Assembly: GCA_965200175.1 (NCBI GenBank)
Contig: OZ241345.1
Location: forward strand, 3,658,001 to 3,722,000
DNA length: 64,000 nt
Direction of reading: 5' to 3'
DNA from: Azophilus sp026709365
GTDB taxonomy: Bacteria > Pseudomonadota > Gammaproteobacteria > Pseudomonadales > Azotimanducaceae
The notes under the pieces were generated by a model. The model was not told where the DNA came from. It saw nothing but the letters and a program-made list of their open reading frames with translations, and searched no databases. This document shows positions 43,579 through 51,900 of the stretch, one piece after another. Position numbers and translations under genes: made by a program. Positions within the stretch are counted from its first letter, which is position 1. Each line of letters begins with the position of its first letter.

Positions 43579-44658
43579 TCAGGAACGCACTTGACCTTGT
43601 TCCACGTGGAACAAGGTCAGACCAACGTCGGAAGCCAACTTCCCAAACTCCTCTCCGGGCAGCCGCGTTGAGGTCGCAATCACTTGGCAAGTGGCCGAGT
43701 CAAGCACCGCCACTAACCGGGCCAGATGGGCGCGATCCATCTCCGCCCCCAGCTCGTCAATCAGAAAAAGGCTCCGGCGTTGGGTTTGCGCCTGCAGCAG
43801 CCGCGCCTGAGCCACAATCAACGCCGTTGCCACCAGTTTTCCCTGCCCTCTGGACAACTTGTTGCGGGCTGCAGTGCCAGCAATGCCAAGAGACAGCTCC
43901 GCTCGATGGGGGCCGACGCTGGTCGTGCCTGATTTTACATCTTTAGCCAGCGCAGCACCCAACAATTTATCCAGAGATTCCTCTCCCCAGCCGTTCCGGT
44001 AACCCAGATCCACTTCAAATGGCACCGCAAGCTCCTCCAGCAGGGCCGCCACCCAAGGCCTCAGTTCCTCGACGTACTCCGTCCGAAAGCCATCCACCCT
44101 TTCCGCGTGGCGACAAAACGCCTCCGTCCACACGTCCATCTGCTGCTCAGAGCCTCGATCCCGCCAAGCTCTCAAGAGCGCGTTGCGCTGGCGATTGGCG
44201 CCCTGAAAGTCCTTCAGGGCCATGAGATAACCAGGTTCCACGTGGAACAACCCGCCATCCAGATAGCGACGGCGTTCACCAGGCGCTCCGAACACCAACT
44301 CGCTGACATTGGGAAGCAAAAGGTTCAATGGCAGCAAAGCCGCTGCTTCCGACAATCGGCGGGTTGGCTGCTGGTCAATGTGCAGAACGGACTTGCCACG
44401 ACGCGGCCGGGCAACGCCCAAGCTGCGCCCAGCGTCCAATTCCGCACGAACCACCAACCCGTCCTGCCCATCGGCAACGACGGGCGCAACGGCATGGCCA
44501 CGGAAGGATCGCCCGCGGGTGAGCAGGTACGCGGCTTCCAGAACCGAGGTCTTGCCTGCCCCATTGGGACCGACAAGACAATTGAAATGGGAGCCTAGCT
44601 GAATGCGGACAGCGGTGAGGTTGCGGAGATGGTCTATCTCCAGACAGCGCATCACCAC
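43579..44658 (-). CDS. recF: DNA replication and repair protein RecF
   Basis: 359 residues. An SMC-like ATPase that helps RecFOR load RecA at single-strand gaps. It has NCLVGPNGAGKTSVLEA (Walker A), LSRGQGKLVATALIVAQ (signature) and LFLIDELGAEMD (Walker B). The start is GTG at 44658, or ATG two codons later. It lies 22 bp upstream of gyrB and 53 bp downstream of dnaN in the canonical operon. Confidence 0.96.
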   Translation of the reverse strand: MVMRCLEIDHLRNLTAVRIQLGSHFNCLVGPNGAGKTSVLEAAYLLTRGRSFRGHAVAPVVADGQDGLVVRAELDAGRSLGVARPRRGKSVLHIDQQPTRRLSEAAALLPLNLLLPNVSELVFGAPGERRRYLDGGLFHVEPGYLMALKDFQGANRQRNALLRAWRDRGSEQQMDVWTEAFCRHAERVDGFRTEYVEELRPWVAALLEELAVPFEVDLGYRNGWGEESLDKLLGAALAKDVKSGTTSVGPHRAELSLGIAGTAARNKLSRGQGKLVATALIVAQARLLQAQTQRRSLFLIDELGAEMDRAHLARLVAVLDSATCQVIATSTRLPGEEFGKLASDVGLTLFHVEQGQVRS

Positions 44659-44711
44659 ATGGAGAACCTTAACCGAGCGGGCTTCACCGGCGAAGACGGT
44701 GGGAACAAGCG

Positions 44712-45818
44712 CTAAATTTTCATGGGCATGACAACATAAACGGCGCTCTCATCGCCCTCGCCCTCCATGAGCGCACTGCTGCCCGCCTCCGCCATGCTGA
44801 TGCGGATGGTCTCAGACCCGACCACCCGCAACACATCCTGCAGATAGCCCACGTTGAAACCCAGCTGCATGTTTTCCCCCTCGTAGGCAATTGGGACCTC
44901 TTCACGGGCCTCCTCCTGCTCCGGGTTGTTGGCCACGATGGTCATCTGCTCGCCCTCAATCATCAGCTTGACGCCCGGGAACTTTTCGTTGGTTAGGATG
45001 CGCGCCCGCTGCAGGGCTTGGGTGAGGGTGTTCTTGTCGCCCGTCAGCGACAACGGAGGATTTCTGGGAATGACCCGCTCGTAGTCCGGGAACCGGCCGT
45101 CGATCAGCTTTCCGGTGAGGCTGAAGGCACCCCGGGCCACGCGAATCTGGTTTTCACTCAGGGAGAACCGAACCTCACCGGCTTCGCCATCGAACAGCCT
45201 GCGCAATTCGACCACGGTCTTCCGTGGCACGATGGCTTGGTGACGTTCAGATGCCTCGGCACCCTTGTGCAAAGTGCATTGCGCCAAGCGATGGCCGTCG
45301 GTTGAGACGGCGCGCACATGCTGACTCGTCACTTCCAGCAACATGCCGTTGAGAAAGTAGCGCACGTCCTGCTGGGCCATGGCGAAGCTCACCCGGTCGA
45401 ACAGCTCGCAGGCTTCCTCCGTGGACAAAGTGAACTCAACCGTTCCTTGCGCCTCGTCACTAGAGGGGTAATCGCCAACCGGCAGCGTCGCCAAAGTGAA
45501 GCGGCTGCGTCCGGAACGCATCACCGCTTGGTCGCCATCGGTCTCCAAGGTGATCTTCGCTCCCTCCGGCAACGACCGCCATATGTCAGCCAGCTTGTGG
45601 GCCGAGGTGGTGACCTCCCCGCCCACGGAGACGTCCACCGAGTCAACACGAGCAACCAACTCCATGCTCAAGTCAGTGCCGGCAATCGTCAGGTGGCCGT
45701 CGGTGCTCGCCCGAACGCAGGCATTGGACAGTATGGGCATGGTCTGACGACGCTCGACCACGCCGGCAACGAGCTGCAGCGGGCGAAGCAAGGCTTCACG
45801 ATCAATTGCGAATTTCAT
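44712..45818 (-). CDS. dnaN: DNA polymerase III beta sliding clamp
   Basis: 368 residues in three repeated clamp domains. It begins MKFAIDREALLRPLQLVAGVVERRQ (quoted here in part) and closes with the conserved YVVMPMK-type tail. PILSNACVRA and VRAVSTDGHRLA are typical. It tethers Pol III to DNA. It lies 9 bp downstream of dnaA. Confidence 0.97.
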   Translation of the reverse strand: MKFAIDREALLRPLQLVAGVVERRQTMPILSNACVRASTDGHLTIAGTDLSMELVARVDSVDVSVGGEVTTSAHKLADIWRSLPEGAKITLETDGDQAVMRSGRSRFTLATLPVGDYPSSDEAQGTVEFTLSTEEACELFDRVSFAMAQQDVRYFLNGMLLEVTSQHVRAVSTDGHRLAQCTLHKGAEASERHQAIVPRKTVVELRRLFDGEAGEVRFSLSENQIRVARGAFSLTGKLIDGRFPDYERVIPRNPPLSLTGDKNTLTQALQRARILTNEKFPGVKLMIEGEQMTIVANNPEQEEAREEVPIAYEGENMQLGFNVGYLQDVLRVVGSETIRISMAEAGSSALMEGEGDESAVYVVMPMKI

Positions 45819-45827
45819 GGGTCAGCC

Positions 45828-47156
45828 CTATCTCTTCAGGTCAGATACGAGAATGCGGATCTCCTCATCAAGCTCCGGGTCGGTTTGAATGAGGCGCTCG
45901 ACCTTGGCACAAGCGCTCTTAACCGTAGTGTGATGCCTACGACCGAACTCCTTGCCAATGTCCGAATAGGAGCGATTGGTAAGTTCCTTGACCAAATACA
46001 TGGCCACATGCCGCGATCGCACCACATGGCGGTAGCGTCGCTTGGACAGGATTTCCGCGGGTTTGACATCGTAGTGATCGGCCACGGCGCGAAGAATCTC
46101 GCCAATGTTGATGATTCGGCCCAAGCCTCCAACCAGATGCCGCAAGGCATCCTGGGCCAACGCCAGCGTGACCTCACCGCCGATGAACCGCGCTTGGCCA
46201 ATCACGCTCTGCAAGGCGCCATCGAGCTCGCGCACGTTGGCGTTGGCCACCGTCGCAATGTAGCCTGCCACCTCCTCGCTCAAGGACACGCCGCGGCTGT
46301 GCGCCCTGCTCTTCAGGATGGCGACCCGCATGGCCTTCCCCGGCGGGTTGATCTGAACATGCAGACCACCGGTGAGGCGCGACTTCAGGCTGCCCTCAAG
46401 GCCCTGAACATATCGGGGGTAACGGTTGCCGGTGACCACGATCTGTCGGCCATCATCCCACAACCTATTGAATATCTTTAGAAACTCCTCTTGGGTCTTG
46501 GGTTTGTGGGCGATGAACTGAATGTCGTCAACCAGCAGCACATCGGCAGACTGGTAGGGTCGGGCGAACTGCTGCATGGCGTCACCGCCCAAACGAACGG
46601 CTTCGACCATGCTTTCCAGGAAGACTTGGCAGTGGCAGTAAACGATGCGCACATCAGCATCGCGGCTTTGAATGAAATTGCCGATCGCCTGCATCAGATG
46701 GGTTTTGCCGAGCCCGACGGAACCGTGGAGCAGCAACGGGTTGTTGTTCCCACCGGGGTTGTCCGCCACATGCCGCGCCGCGACCTTGGCGAAGCGGTTC
46801 GACTCCCCCTCAACGAAGCTCTCGAAGGTGTAAGCCGGATCAAGCCCGCCCCGCGCCCGGCTCCTGCCGTTGCCAACCTGAAGGCTCGGCTTAGGGCCCT
46901 TCGGCTTGGGCTCCGACGGCTGCCCAACCTCGACTTCGACCGCCTGAACCTGGCCATCACCACCAAACTCCGAGAGGAATTCGACGATAAGCGGCAGATA
47001 GTCCCGCTTGACTTCCTCGCACATGTAGCGGTTGGGTGCGTACAGCTTGATGCCGCCTTGAATTGGCTGGGCTTGGAGGGGCCTGATGGCGGAGTCAAAA
47101 GCGTCAGCGGAAATATGCTCTTGCAGCTTCTGCAAACAGGTCTCCCAAGGCGGCAT
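45828..47156 (-). CDS. dnaA: Chromosomal replication initiator DnaA (with a changed DNA-contact residue)
   Basis: 442 residues from ATG 47156, the family length. Domain I (WETCLQKLQEHISADAF) and a linker are followed by the AAA+ domain with Walker A GSVGLGKTH (145-153), Walker B VLLVDDIQFI and the arginine-finger region. Domain IV has SKRRYRHVVRSRHVAMYL and the signature FGRRHHTTVKSACAKVE. The consensus there is FGGRDHTTV, so the Asp equivalent to E. coli Asp433, which contacts DnaA-box bases, is His here, while the following His-Thr and the upstream Arg399 equivalent are kept. Upstream in-frame codons to 47330 are not DnaA-like. Confidence 0.96.
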   Translation of the reverse strand: MPPWETCLQKLQEHISADAFDSAIRPLQAQPIQGGIKLYAPNRYMCEEVKRDYLPLIVEFLSEFGGDGQVQAVEVEVGQPSEPKPKGPKPSLQVGNGRSRARGGLDPAYTFESFVEGESNRFAKVAARHVADNPGGNNNPLLLHGSVGLGKTHLMQAIGNFIQSRDADVRIVYCHCQVFLESMVEAVRLGGDAMQQFARPYQSADVLLVDDIQFIAHKPKTQEEFLKIFNRLWDDGRQIVVTGNRYPRYVQGLEGSLKSRLTGGLHVQINPPGKAMRVAILKSRAHSRGVSLSEEVAGYIATVANANVRELDGALQSVIGQARFIGGEVTLALAQDALRHLVGGLGRIINIGEILRAVADHYDVKPAEILSKRRYRHVVRSRHVAMYLVKELTNRSYSDIGKEFGRRHHTTVKSACAKVERLIQTDPELDEEIRILVSDLKR

Positions 47157-47755
47157 TAACGTGCTCCGATGGCGTGGATTCTTGTTGGATTCAGCGCTTC
47201 CCTTCAAGCGCTGAGCCATTCTAGCGACAGGCCAAGGGCCATTGGAATAGCTCGGATTAAAAAACCTATGGGCAAATCCCAGGGTCATAAAAACCAATGA
47301 GTTAGACCGATAAATGAGAAGATTTGCCAACAGAGGGCCAGCCTGTATGGGGGTGAAAAACCACTGGATAACTCGTGGATTTCCCAGCCGCGTCAGGCAG
47401 CGAAAGAAAATTTTTCAAGACTAACCAAAAGGTTAGTCACAAAGGCTTCACAAACGCCGTTGCCGGCACCCCGCCGAGGCCCAAACCGGAGCTTCCCGAG
47501 CGCCCTCAGCCAACCGAGCCGAAGCGCTCCGTTGAGGAAAACCCATGGGCTTCCAACAGCGAAAACGGTGGACTGGCTGCAGCACCCCAAAACCAGCACG
47601 CAACCACTCCAGCAGCAAGCCACAGGTTTCCCGCAGCCTTTCGCTTGGCCAAAGTCCGCGTCGGCGCTAGTGAACCCGATTTTGTCCACGGGTTGCGCCA
47701 ATGCCCTACAACAACAACTCTCCTTCATCAGCAAAAGTGGTTATTGCAGCCCCCA
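47157..47755. other. Putative replication origin oriC between dnaA and rpmH
   Basis: The gap between dnaA and rpmH is where oriC lies in Pseudomonas-type chromosomes, and transcription diverges from it. It includes AT-rich patches at 47256-47290 and 47401-47416. No perfect TTATCCACA box is present. The nearest are ACTGGATAA (47363-47371, two mismatches) and TTGTCCACG (47682-47690, two mismatches). CGTGGA occurs three times, as CGTGGATTC (47173-47181), CGTGGATTT (47374-47382) and CGTGGACAA on the minus strand (47682-47690), and TTGGATTC is at 47185-47192. No GATC cluster is evident. Confidence 0.6.
47419..47438. repeat. Perfect 8-bp inverted repeat inside the putative origin
   Basis: GACTAACC (47419-47426) and GGTTAGTC (47431-47438) flank AAAA, directly next to the AT run at 47406-47416. 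As an operator or cruciform it could bind a regulator near the unwinding region; as a terminator it lacks a T-run on either strand apart from the A/T patch before it. Confidence 0.6.
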
Positions 47756-47785
47756 TTGACAGTTTCCGGCAGCCGCCCCTAGAAT
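47756..47785 (+). promoter_or_regulatory. Sigma-70 promoter of rpmH-rnpA-yidD-yidC
   Basis: A perfect -35 TTGACA (47756-47761) and a -10 TAGAAT (47780-47785) are separated by 18 bases, about 28 bp upstream of the rpmH start. This is the best promoter match in the window and is where the rpmH operon should begin. Confidence 0.75.
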
Positions 47786-47813
47786 CGCCGTCCCCTTTGG
47801 CACTGGACGTCCC

Positions 47814-47948
47814 GTGAAGAGAACCTACCAGCCGAGCAACATCAAGAGGAAGCGCACTCACGGCTTCCGCGCCCGCATGGCCACCAAGGGCGGCCGCAAG
47901 GTGATCAACGCCCGGCGCGCCAAGGGCCGCAAGCGGCTCACCGTATAG
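47814..47948 (+). CDS. rpmH: 50S ribosomal protein bL34
   Basis: 44 residues, the usual length, starting at GTG 47814. It reads KRTYQPSNIKRKRTHGFRAR at the start and ends ARRAKGRKRLTV, the invariant bL34 sequence. It lies downstream of a strong promoter and just upstream of rnpA. The frame of rnpA stays open through the whole of rpmH. Confidence 0.97.
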   Translation: MKRTYQPSNIKRKRTHGFRARMATKGGRKVINARRAKGRKRLTV

Positions 47949-47962
47949 CTGGGTCAACCGGA

Positions 47963-48325
47963 CTGGGCAGGCGGGCCAAGCCGAACGGCTTTCCAAGGCG
48001 CTATCGGCTCAATTCCGCCCGCGACTACCGCCGGGCGCTCGGTCGCCGGGCGCACCGCATTCAGTCCGGGCCGTTAAGGATTTTTGCCGTTCGCAATACA
48101 ATGTCGGGCGCTCGGCTGGGATTGATCGTCGGCAAGCGCGCCGTGCGTCGAGCCCATGACCGCAATCGACTCAAGCGCAACGCGAGGGAGGTCTTCCGAC
48201 AGCGCCGCGCAGGGCTGCCGTCGATTGATGTGGTGCTGCATGTGCAGGCACCGATCCACCATCGGGAACTGAAGCGTCGGCTTGAGGAGGCATTGGAACA
48301 GATGAGCGACCCGACGGGCGGATGA
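47963..48325 (+). CDS. rnpA: Ribonuclease P protein component RnpA, non-standard start
   Basis: About 120 residues if begun at CTG 47963. The protein binds RNase P RNA for tRNA 5' maturation. The N-terminal core GFPRRYRLNSARDYRRAL and the RNR signature RAHDRNRLKRNAREVFR are both in this frame. The only ATG (48101) would delete the conserved N-terminal third, and no ATG, GTG or TTG exists upstream in the frame, even inside rpmH. CTG 47963 is the only near-cognate codon of the NTG type in the right place. The stop overlaps yidD (ATGA). Confidence 0.85.
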   Translation: MGRRAKPNGFPRRYRLNSARDYRRALGRRAHRIQSGPLRIFAVRNTMSGARLGLIVGKRAVRRAHDRNRLKRNAREVFRQRRAGLPSIDVVLHVQAPIHHRELKRRLEEALEQMSDPTGG

Positions 48326-48702
48326 TCCAGACCGCCGCCAAACTGCGATCCGCTCTGAGGGCGCTGGCGCTGACCGTCGTCAAGGGCGGCATCCGCGCCT
48401 ACCAGCTCACCCTGAGCCCCTTTGTCGGCCACCAGTGCCGCTTTCATCCCACCTGCTCGAACTACGCGCTCGCGGCTTTGGACAGCCGCGGGCCGCTGAT
48501 GGGCGCTTGGTTGGCCCTGCGCCGCCTTTCCAAGTGCCATCCCCTTCACCCCGGCGGCTTTGACCCACCCCCGGCTGCGCGCCCGGCTGCGCGCCCGGCG
48601 CAGAATTCGCCGAGCCGGTCGCCATGCGCCGAGCCACTGAGGCCGAAGCAACAACCGGCCATTCTCCGGACGGTCTGCAAAGGCCATGAGGAAGCGCCAT
48701 GA
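48322..48702 (+). CDS. yidD: Membrane protein insertion efficiency factor YidD
   Basis: 126 residues. The YidD core is YQLTLSPFVGHQCRFHPTCS, then NYALAALDSRG and LALRRLSKCHPLHPGGFDP, with the conserved cysteines. It is a small membrane-associated protein that aids YidC. The C-terminal 45 residues after FDPPP are Pro/Ala-rich and longer than in E. coli YidD (85 aa). The start overlaps rnpA and the stop overlaps yidC by 4 bp. Confidence 0.94.
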   Translation: MIQTAAKLRSALRALALTVVKGGIRAYQLTLSPFVGHQCRFHPTCSNYALAALDSRGPLMGAWLALRRLSKCHPLHPGGFDPPPAARPAARPAQNSPSRSPCAEPLRPKQQPAILRTVCKGHEEAP

Positions 48703-50417
48703 TTCCCACGATATCGCCGGAGGTGCAACGAATCGTCCTGCTGGTCGCGCTGGGGATTACCGGCTATCTGATGATCCTGGCTTGGAACCAGGACTACATG
48801 CAGCCGCAGCCCGCCACCGAGCGGGCAAGCGCGCCGCAATTGGATGGCGCGGCCCTGTCCGGCCCGGCTTCGGCCGCGGCCCCCGCATCCGACATCCCGG
48901 ACGCCTCCTTCATTGGGGCAGCCGATCCGGCAGCCAATCAGGCGGCGGCGCCGGTTCGCGATGCCGGTGCCGCCGAGCGGTTGATCCGCGTCACCACGCC
49001 CAGCCAGGACGTGTGGATCGACCGCCGCGGCGGCGACATTCGCCGCGTTCACCTCCCTGGCTATCCGGTGAATCTCGAACAACCCGACTTGCCCTTTGAG
49101 CTGCTTGATGTGGGCAACGGTCGCACCTACATGGCGCAAAGCGGCCTGATCGGCCCGGACGGGCTCGACTCAGGCAGCGAGCGTCCGCTTTACAGGACGG
49201 CCCGCACCAACTACGAGGTCGGCGATGGAGAGACCTTGGCGGTCGAACTCGAGGCCGAGGCCGGTGACGTCAAGGTTCAGAAAATCTTCGTCTTTCAAGG
49301 CGGCGACTACCTGGTGGACTTGATCTACCGCGTACACAACCAGGGCGCGGAGCCATTCCGAGCTAGCCTGTTCGGGCAGATCAAGCGCGACGCCAAGGAG
49401 CCGCCCGGACAGGAGAGCTTCAGCCTCGGTCCGCAGCCCTACCTGGGGGCCGCCCTGACCACCCCCGATTCCCGATACGAGAAAATCGAGTTCGAGGACC
49501 TTGACGAGGGGGACTTTCGCGACCAAGTCGAAGGCGGCTGGATCGCCTTCCTGCAGCACTACTTCCTGAGCGCTTGGATCGCCAACGAGGGCGAATCGAA
49601 CAGCTACTACGGCCGCAAGCGCGCCGATGGCACCTACATCGTAGGCTACACCGGCCCCTTGACCACCGTGGCGCCCGGCGGCCAAGGCGAGTGGCAGTCC
49701 CGCTTCTACGCCGGCCCCAAGGACCAAAAGCGGCTGGAGCAAATCGCCGACAACCTCAACCTGACCGTGGACTACGGCTTTCTCTGGTGGCTGGCCGTGC
49801 CGCTTTTCGCGCTGCTCGACTGGCTGCACGGCTTGGTGGGCAATTGGGGCGTAGCCATCATCCTGCTCACCTTGCTGGTCAAGCTGGTGCTTTACCCCCT
49901 GTCCTCAGCAAGCTACAAGTCGATGGCCAACATGCGCCGGGTGGCGCCGCAGATGAAGCGCCTGCAGGAACGTCATGCCGGTGATCGGCAAAAGCTCTCT
50001 CAGGAGATGATGGGCCTCTACAAAAAGGAGGGCGTCAACCCCTTGGGCGGCTGCCTGCCCATGCTGCTGCCCATGCCCATTTTCATCGCGCTGTACTGGG
50101 TGCTGTTCGAGAGCGTCGAACTGCGCCAAGCGCCCTTTGCGCTTTGGATAGACGACTTGGCCGCCATGGACCCCTACTTCATCCTGCCGCTGCTCATGGG
50201 TGCCACCATGTACGTGCAGCAGCTCCTCAGCCCGACCATGGGCGATCCGATGCAGGCGCGCATCATGAAGCTGATGCCGATCATGTTCACCGTGCTCTTC
50301 CTCTTCTTTCCCGCTGGCCTGGTGCTCTATTGGCTGGTCAACAGCGTGCTGTCGGTCGCCCAGCAGTGGTACGTGATGAAAAAGACTGAGGCCGCAGCGG
50401 TCCCAGCGCGGAACTGA
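48699..50417 (+). CDS. yidC: Membrane protein insertase YidC
   Basis: 572 residues, the Gram-negative long form: an N-terminal anchor (IVLLVALGITGYLMILAW), a large periplasmic domain (about 60-350) and the insertase core with WWLAVPLFALLDWLHGLVGN, NWGVAIILLTLLVKLVLYPL, GGCLPMLLPMPIFIALYWVL and MPIMFTVLFLFFPAGLVLYW. It inserts inner-membrane proteins with or without SecYEG. The start ATG overlaps yidD. Confidence 0.97.
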   Translation: MIPTISPEVQRIVLLVALGITGYLMILAWNQDYMQPQPATERASAPQLDGAALSGPASAAAPASDIPDASFIGAADPAANQAAAPVRDAGAAERLIRVTTPSQDVWIDRRGGDIRRVHLPGYPVNLEQPDLPFELLDVGNGRTYMAQSGLIGPDGLDSGSERPLYRTARTNYEVGDGETLAVELEAEAGDVKVQKIFVFQGGDYLVDLIYRVHNQGAEPFRASLFGQIKRDAKEPPGQESFSLGPQPYLGAALTTPDSRYEKIEFEDLDEGDFRDQVEGGWIAFLQHYFLSAWIANEGESNSYYGRKRADGTYIVGYTGPLTTVAPGGQGEWQSRFYAGPKDQKRLEQIADNLNLTVDYGFLWWLAVPLFALLDWLHGLVGNWGVAIILLTLLVKLVLYPLSSASYKSMANMRRVAPQMKRLQERHAGDRQKLSQEMMGLYKKEGVNPLGGCLPMLLPMPIFIALYWVLFESVELRQAPFALWIDDLAAMDPYFILPLLMGATMYVQQLLSPTMGDPMQARIMKLMPIMFTVLFLFFPAGLVLYWLVNSVLSVAQQWYVMKKTEAAAVPARN

Positions 50418-51745
50418 CCCTGTCCAGCGATTCGGACACCATCGCCGCGGTCGCCACGCCGCCCGGCCAAGGTGGGGTGGGCATCGTGCGCATCTCCGGG
50501 CCGTTGGCGCTCACGATCGGCGAATCCATCGTCGGCGAGACCTTGCCGCCGCGCCACGCCCTGCATGCCCGGTTCACCCACGAGGGCGAGCTGCTCGATG
50601 ACGGCGTGGGCCTGCACTTCGCCGCCCCCAACTCCTTCACGGGCGAGGACGTGGTGGAACTGCAGGGCCACGGTGGCCCGGTGGTGATGCAAATGCTGTT
50701 GAATGCGGTGCTCGCCGCCGGGGCGCGTCTGGCCCGGCCCGGCGAGTTCAGCGAACGCGCCTTCCTCAACGGCCAGATCGACTTGGCCCAGGCCGAGGCG
50801 GTTGCGGACTTGATCGCCAGCGCCTCAACCCAGGCGGCACGCGGCGCGGTGCGCTCCCTGTTCGGGGAATTCTCATCTCTGGTCAATGAATTGGACGCCG
50901 ACATCCTGAAGCTTCGGGTCCAGGTTGAAGCCGCCATGGACTTTCCCGACGAAGAGGTTGAACTGCGGAGCCAGGGCCGCGTCGGCGAGCGGATCGAAGC
51001 ACTCATCGATGCGGTCCAATCACTGATCCAACGGAGTCGGCAGGGTGCCTTGCTCACCCAGGGCATCAGCGTTGCCATCATTGGTGTGCCCAATGCCGGC
51101 AAATCGAGCCTGCTCAACCGCCTGAGCGGCGAGGAGGCGGCCATCGTCACCGACATTCCGGGCACCACCCGGGACTTGCTCAAGGTGGACTTGGTCCTCG
51201 AAGGCCTGCCGGTTCGCTTGGTGGACACTGCGGGCTTGCGCGACAGCACCGATCCGGTGGAAGTGGAAGGGGTGCGTCGCGCCCGCTTGGCAGCCGAGGC
51301 CGCGGATCTTATCTTGGAGGTGCGCGACCTTGCCGTGGCGCAAGCGAGCGCCGAGCCCCTCAGCCAGGAAAGAACCCTTCGCGTGGAAAACAAGATCGAC
51401 CTGGTCGGCGCCGCGGCTGGTCTTGTCAAGGACTCGCCATCCACTGTCCGCGTGTCCTGCCTCACCGGCGACGGCATCGAGACGTTGAGAAGCGCCATCA
51501 AGAACCGTGCGGGCTTCACCGGCGAAGGCTCGACCTTCAGCGCCCGGCAACGCCACCTCGAGGCCCTCAACGCCGCGCTGACAGCTCTGGGAAACGCGGC
51601 CCAGCGGCTTGGGGCCAACGCTGCCGCCGAAGTCGTCGCGGAGGAATTGCGCCTAGCCCACTTGGCGCTTGGCGAAATCACTGGCGAAACCACGCCCGAC
51701 GACCTTCTGGGCAGCATCTTCGCCACCTTTTGCATCGGCAAGTAA
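50414..51745 (+). CDS. mnmE: tRNA uridine-5-carboxymethylaminomethyl GTPase MnmE, probable CTG start
   Basis: About 443 residues. It works with MnmG to modify U34 of tRNAs. The folate-binding N-domain begins SDSDTIAAVATPPGQGGVGI; the G domain has GVPNAGKSSLLN (G1), DTAGLRD (G3) and NKID (G4); the C-terminus is the invariant CIGK with the catalytic Cys. The first GTG (50477) would cut into the conserved N-terminus. Upstream only CTG codons are available: 50414, overlapping the yidC stop as CTGA, or 50420. Function is secure; the start is inferred. Confidence 0.88.
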   Translation: MTLSSDSDTIAAVATPPGQGGVGIVRISGPLALTIGESIVGETLPPRHALHARFTHEGELLDDGVGLHFAAPNSFTGEDVVELQGHGGPVVMQMLLNAVLAAGARLARPGEFSERAFLNGQIDLAQAEAVADLIASASTQAARGAVRSLFGEFSSLVNELDADILKLRVQVEAAMDFPDEEVELRSQGRVGERIEALIDAVQSLIQRSRQGALLTQGISVAIIGVPNAGKSSLLNRLSGEEAAIVTDIPGTTRDLLKVDLVLEGLPVRLVDTAGLRDSTDPVEVEGVRRARLAAEAADLILEVRDLAVAQASAEPLSQERTLRVENKIDLVGAAAGLVKDSPSTVRVSCLTGDGIETLRSAIKNRAGFTGEGSTFSARQRHLEALNAALTALGNAAQRLGANAAAEVVAEELRLAHLALGEITGETTPDDLLGSIFATFCIGK

Positions 51746-51758
51746 CTGCGCGAACCTG

Positions 51759-51860
51759 CGCGAACCTTTGGTTCGCGTTGGAGTTTCGCTGGCGCGAAAC
51801 TCCGCGCGGGTTGTACGGGTCAGGTTCCGAAATTTCCTGAGCGCGCACAGCAGCCTAGCT
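51759..51860 (+). repeat. Dispersed hairpin repeat, copy C
   Basis: The variable stem CGCGAACC-TTT-GGTTCGCG (51759-51777) is followed by the fixed hairpin GGAGTTTCGC (51780-51789) / GCGAAACTCC (51794-51803), then the tail GGTCAGGTTCCGAAATTTCC and GAGCGCGCACA. It begins 13 bases after the mnmE stop and may also act as its transcript end. Confidence 0.82.
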
Positions 51861-51900
51861 GGGACAGCTTTCCCGATTCGTTTCGAGGACAAGTCGCCCC

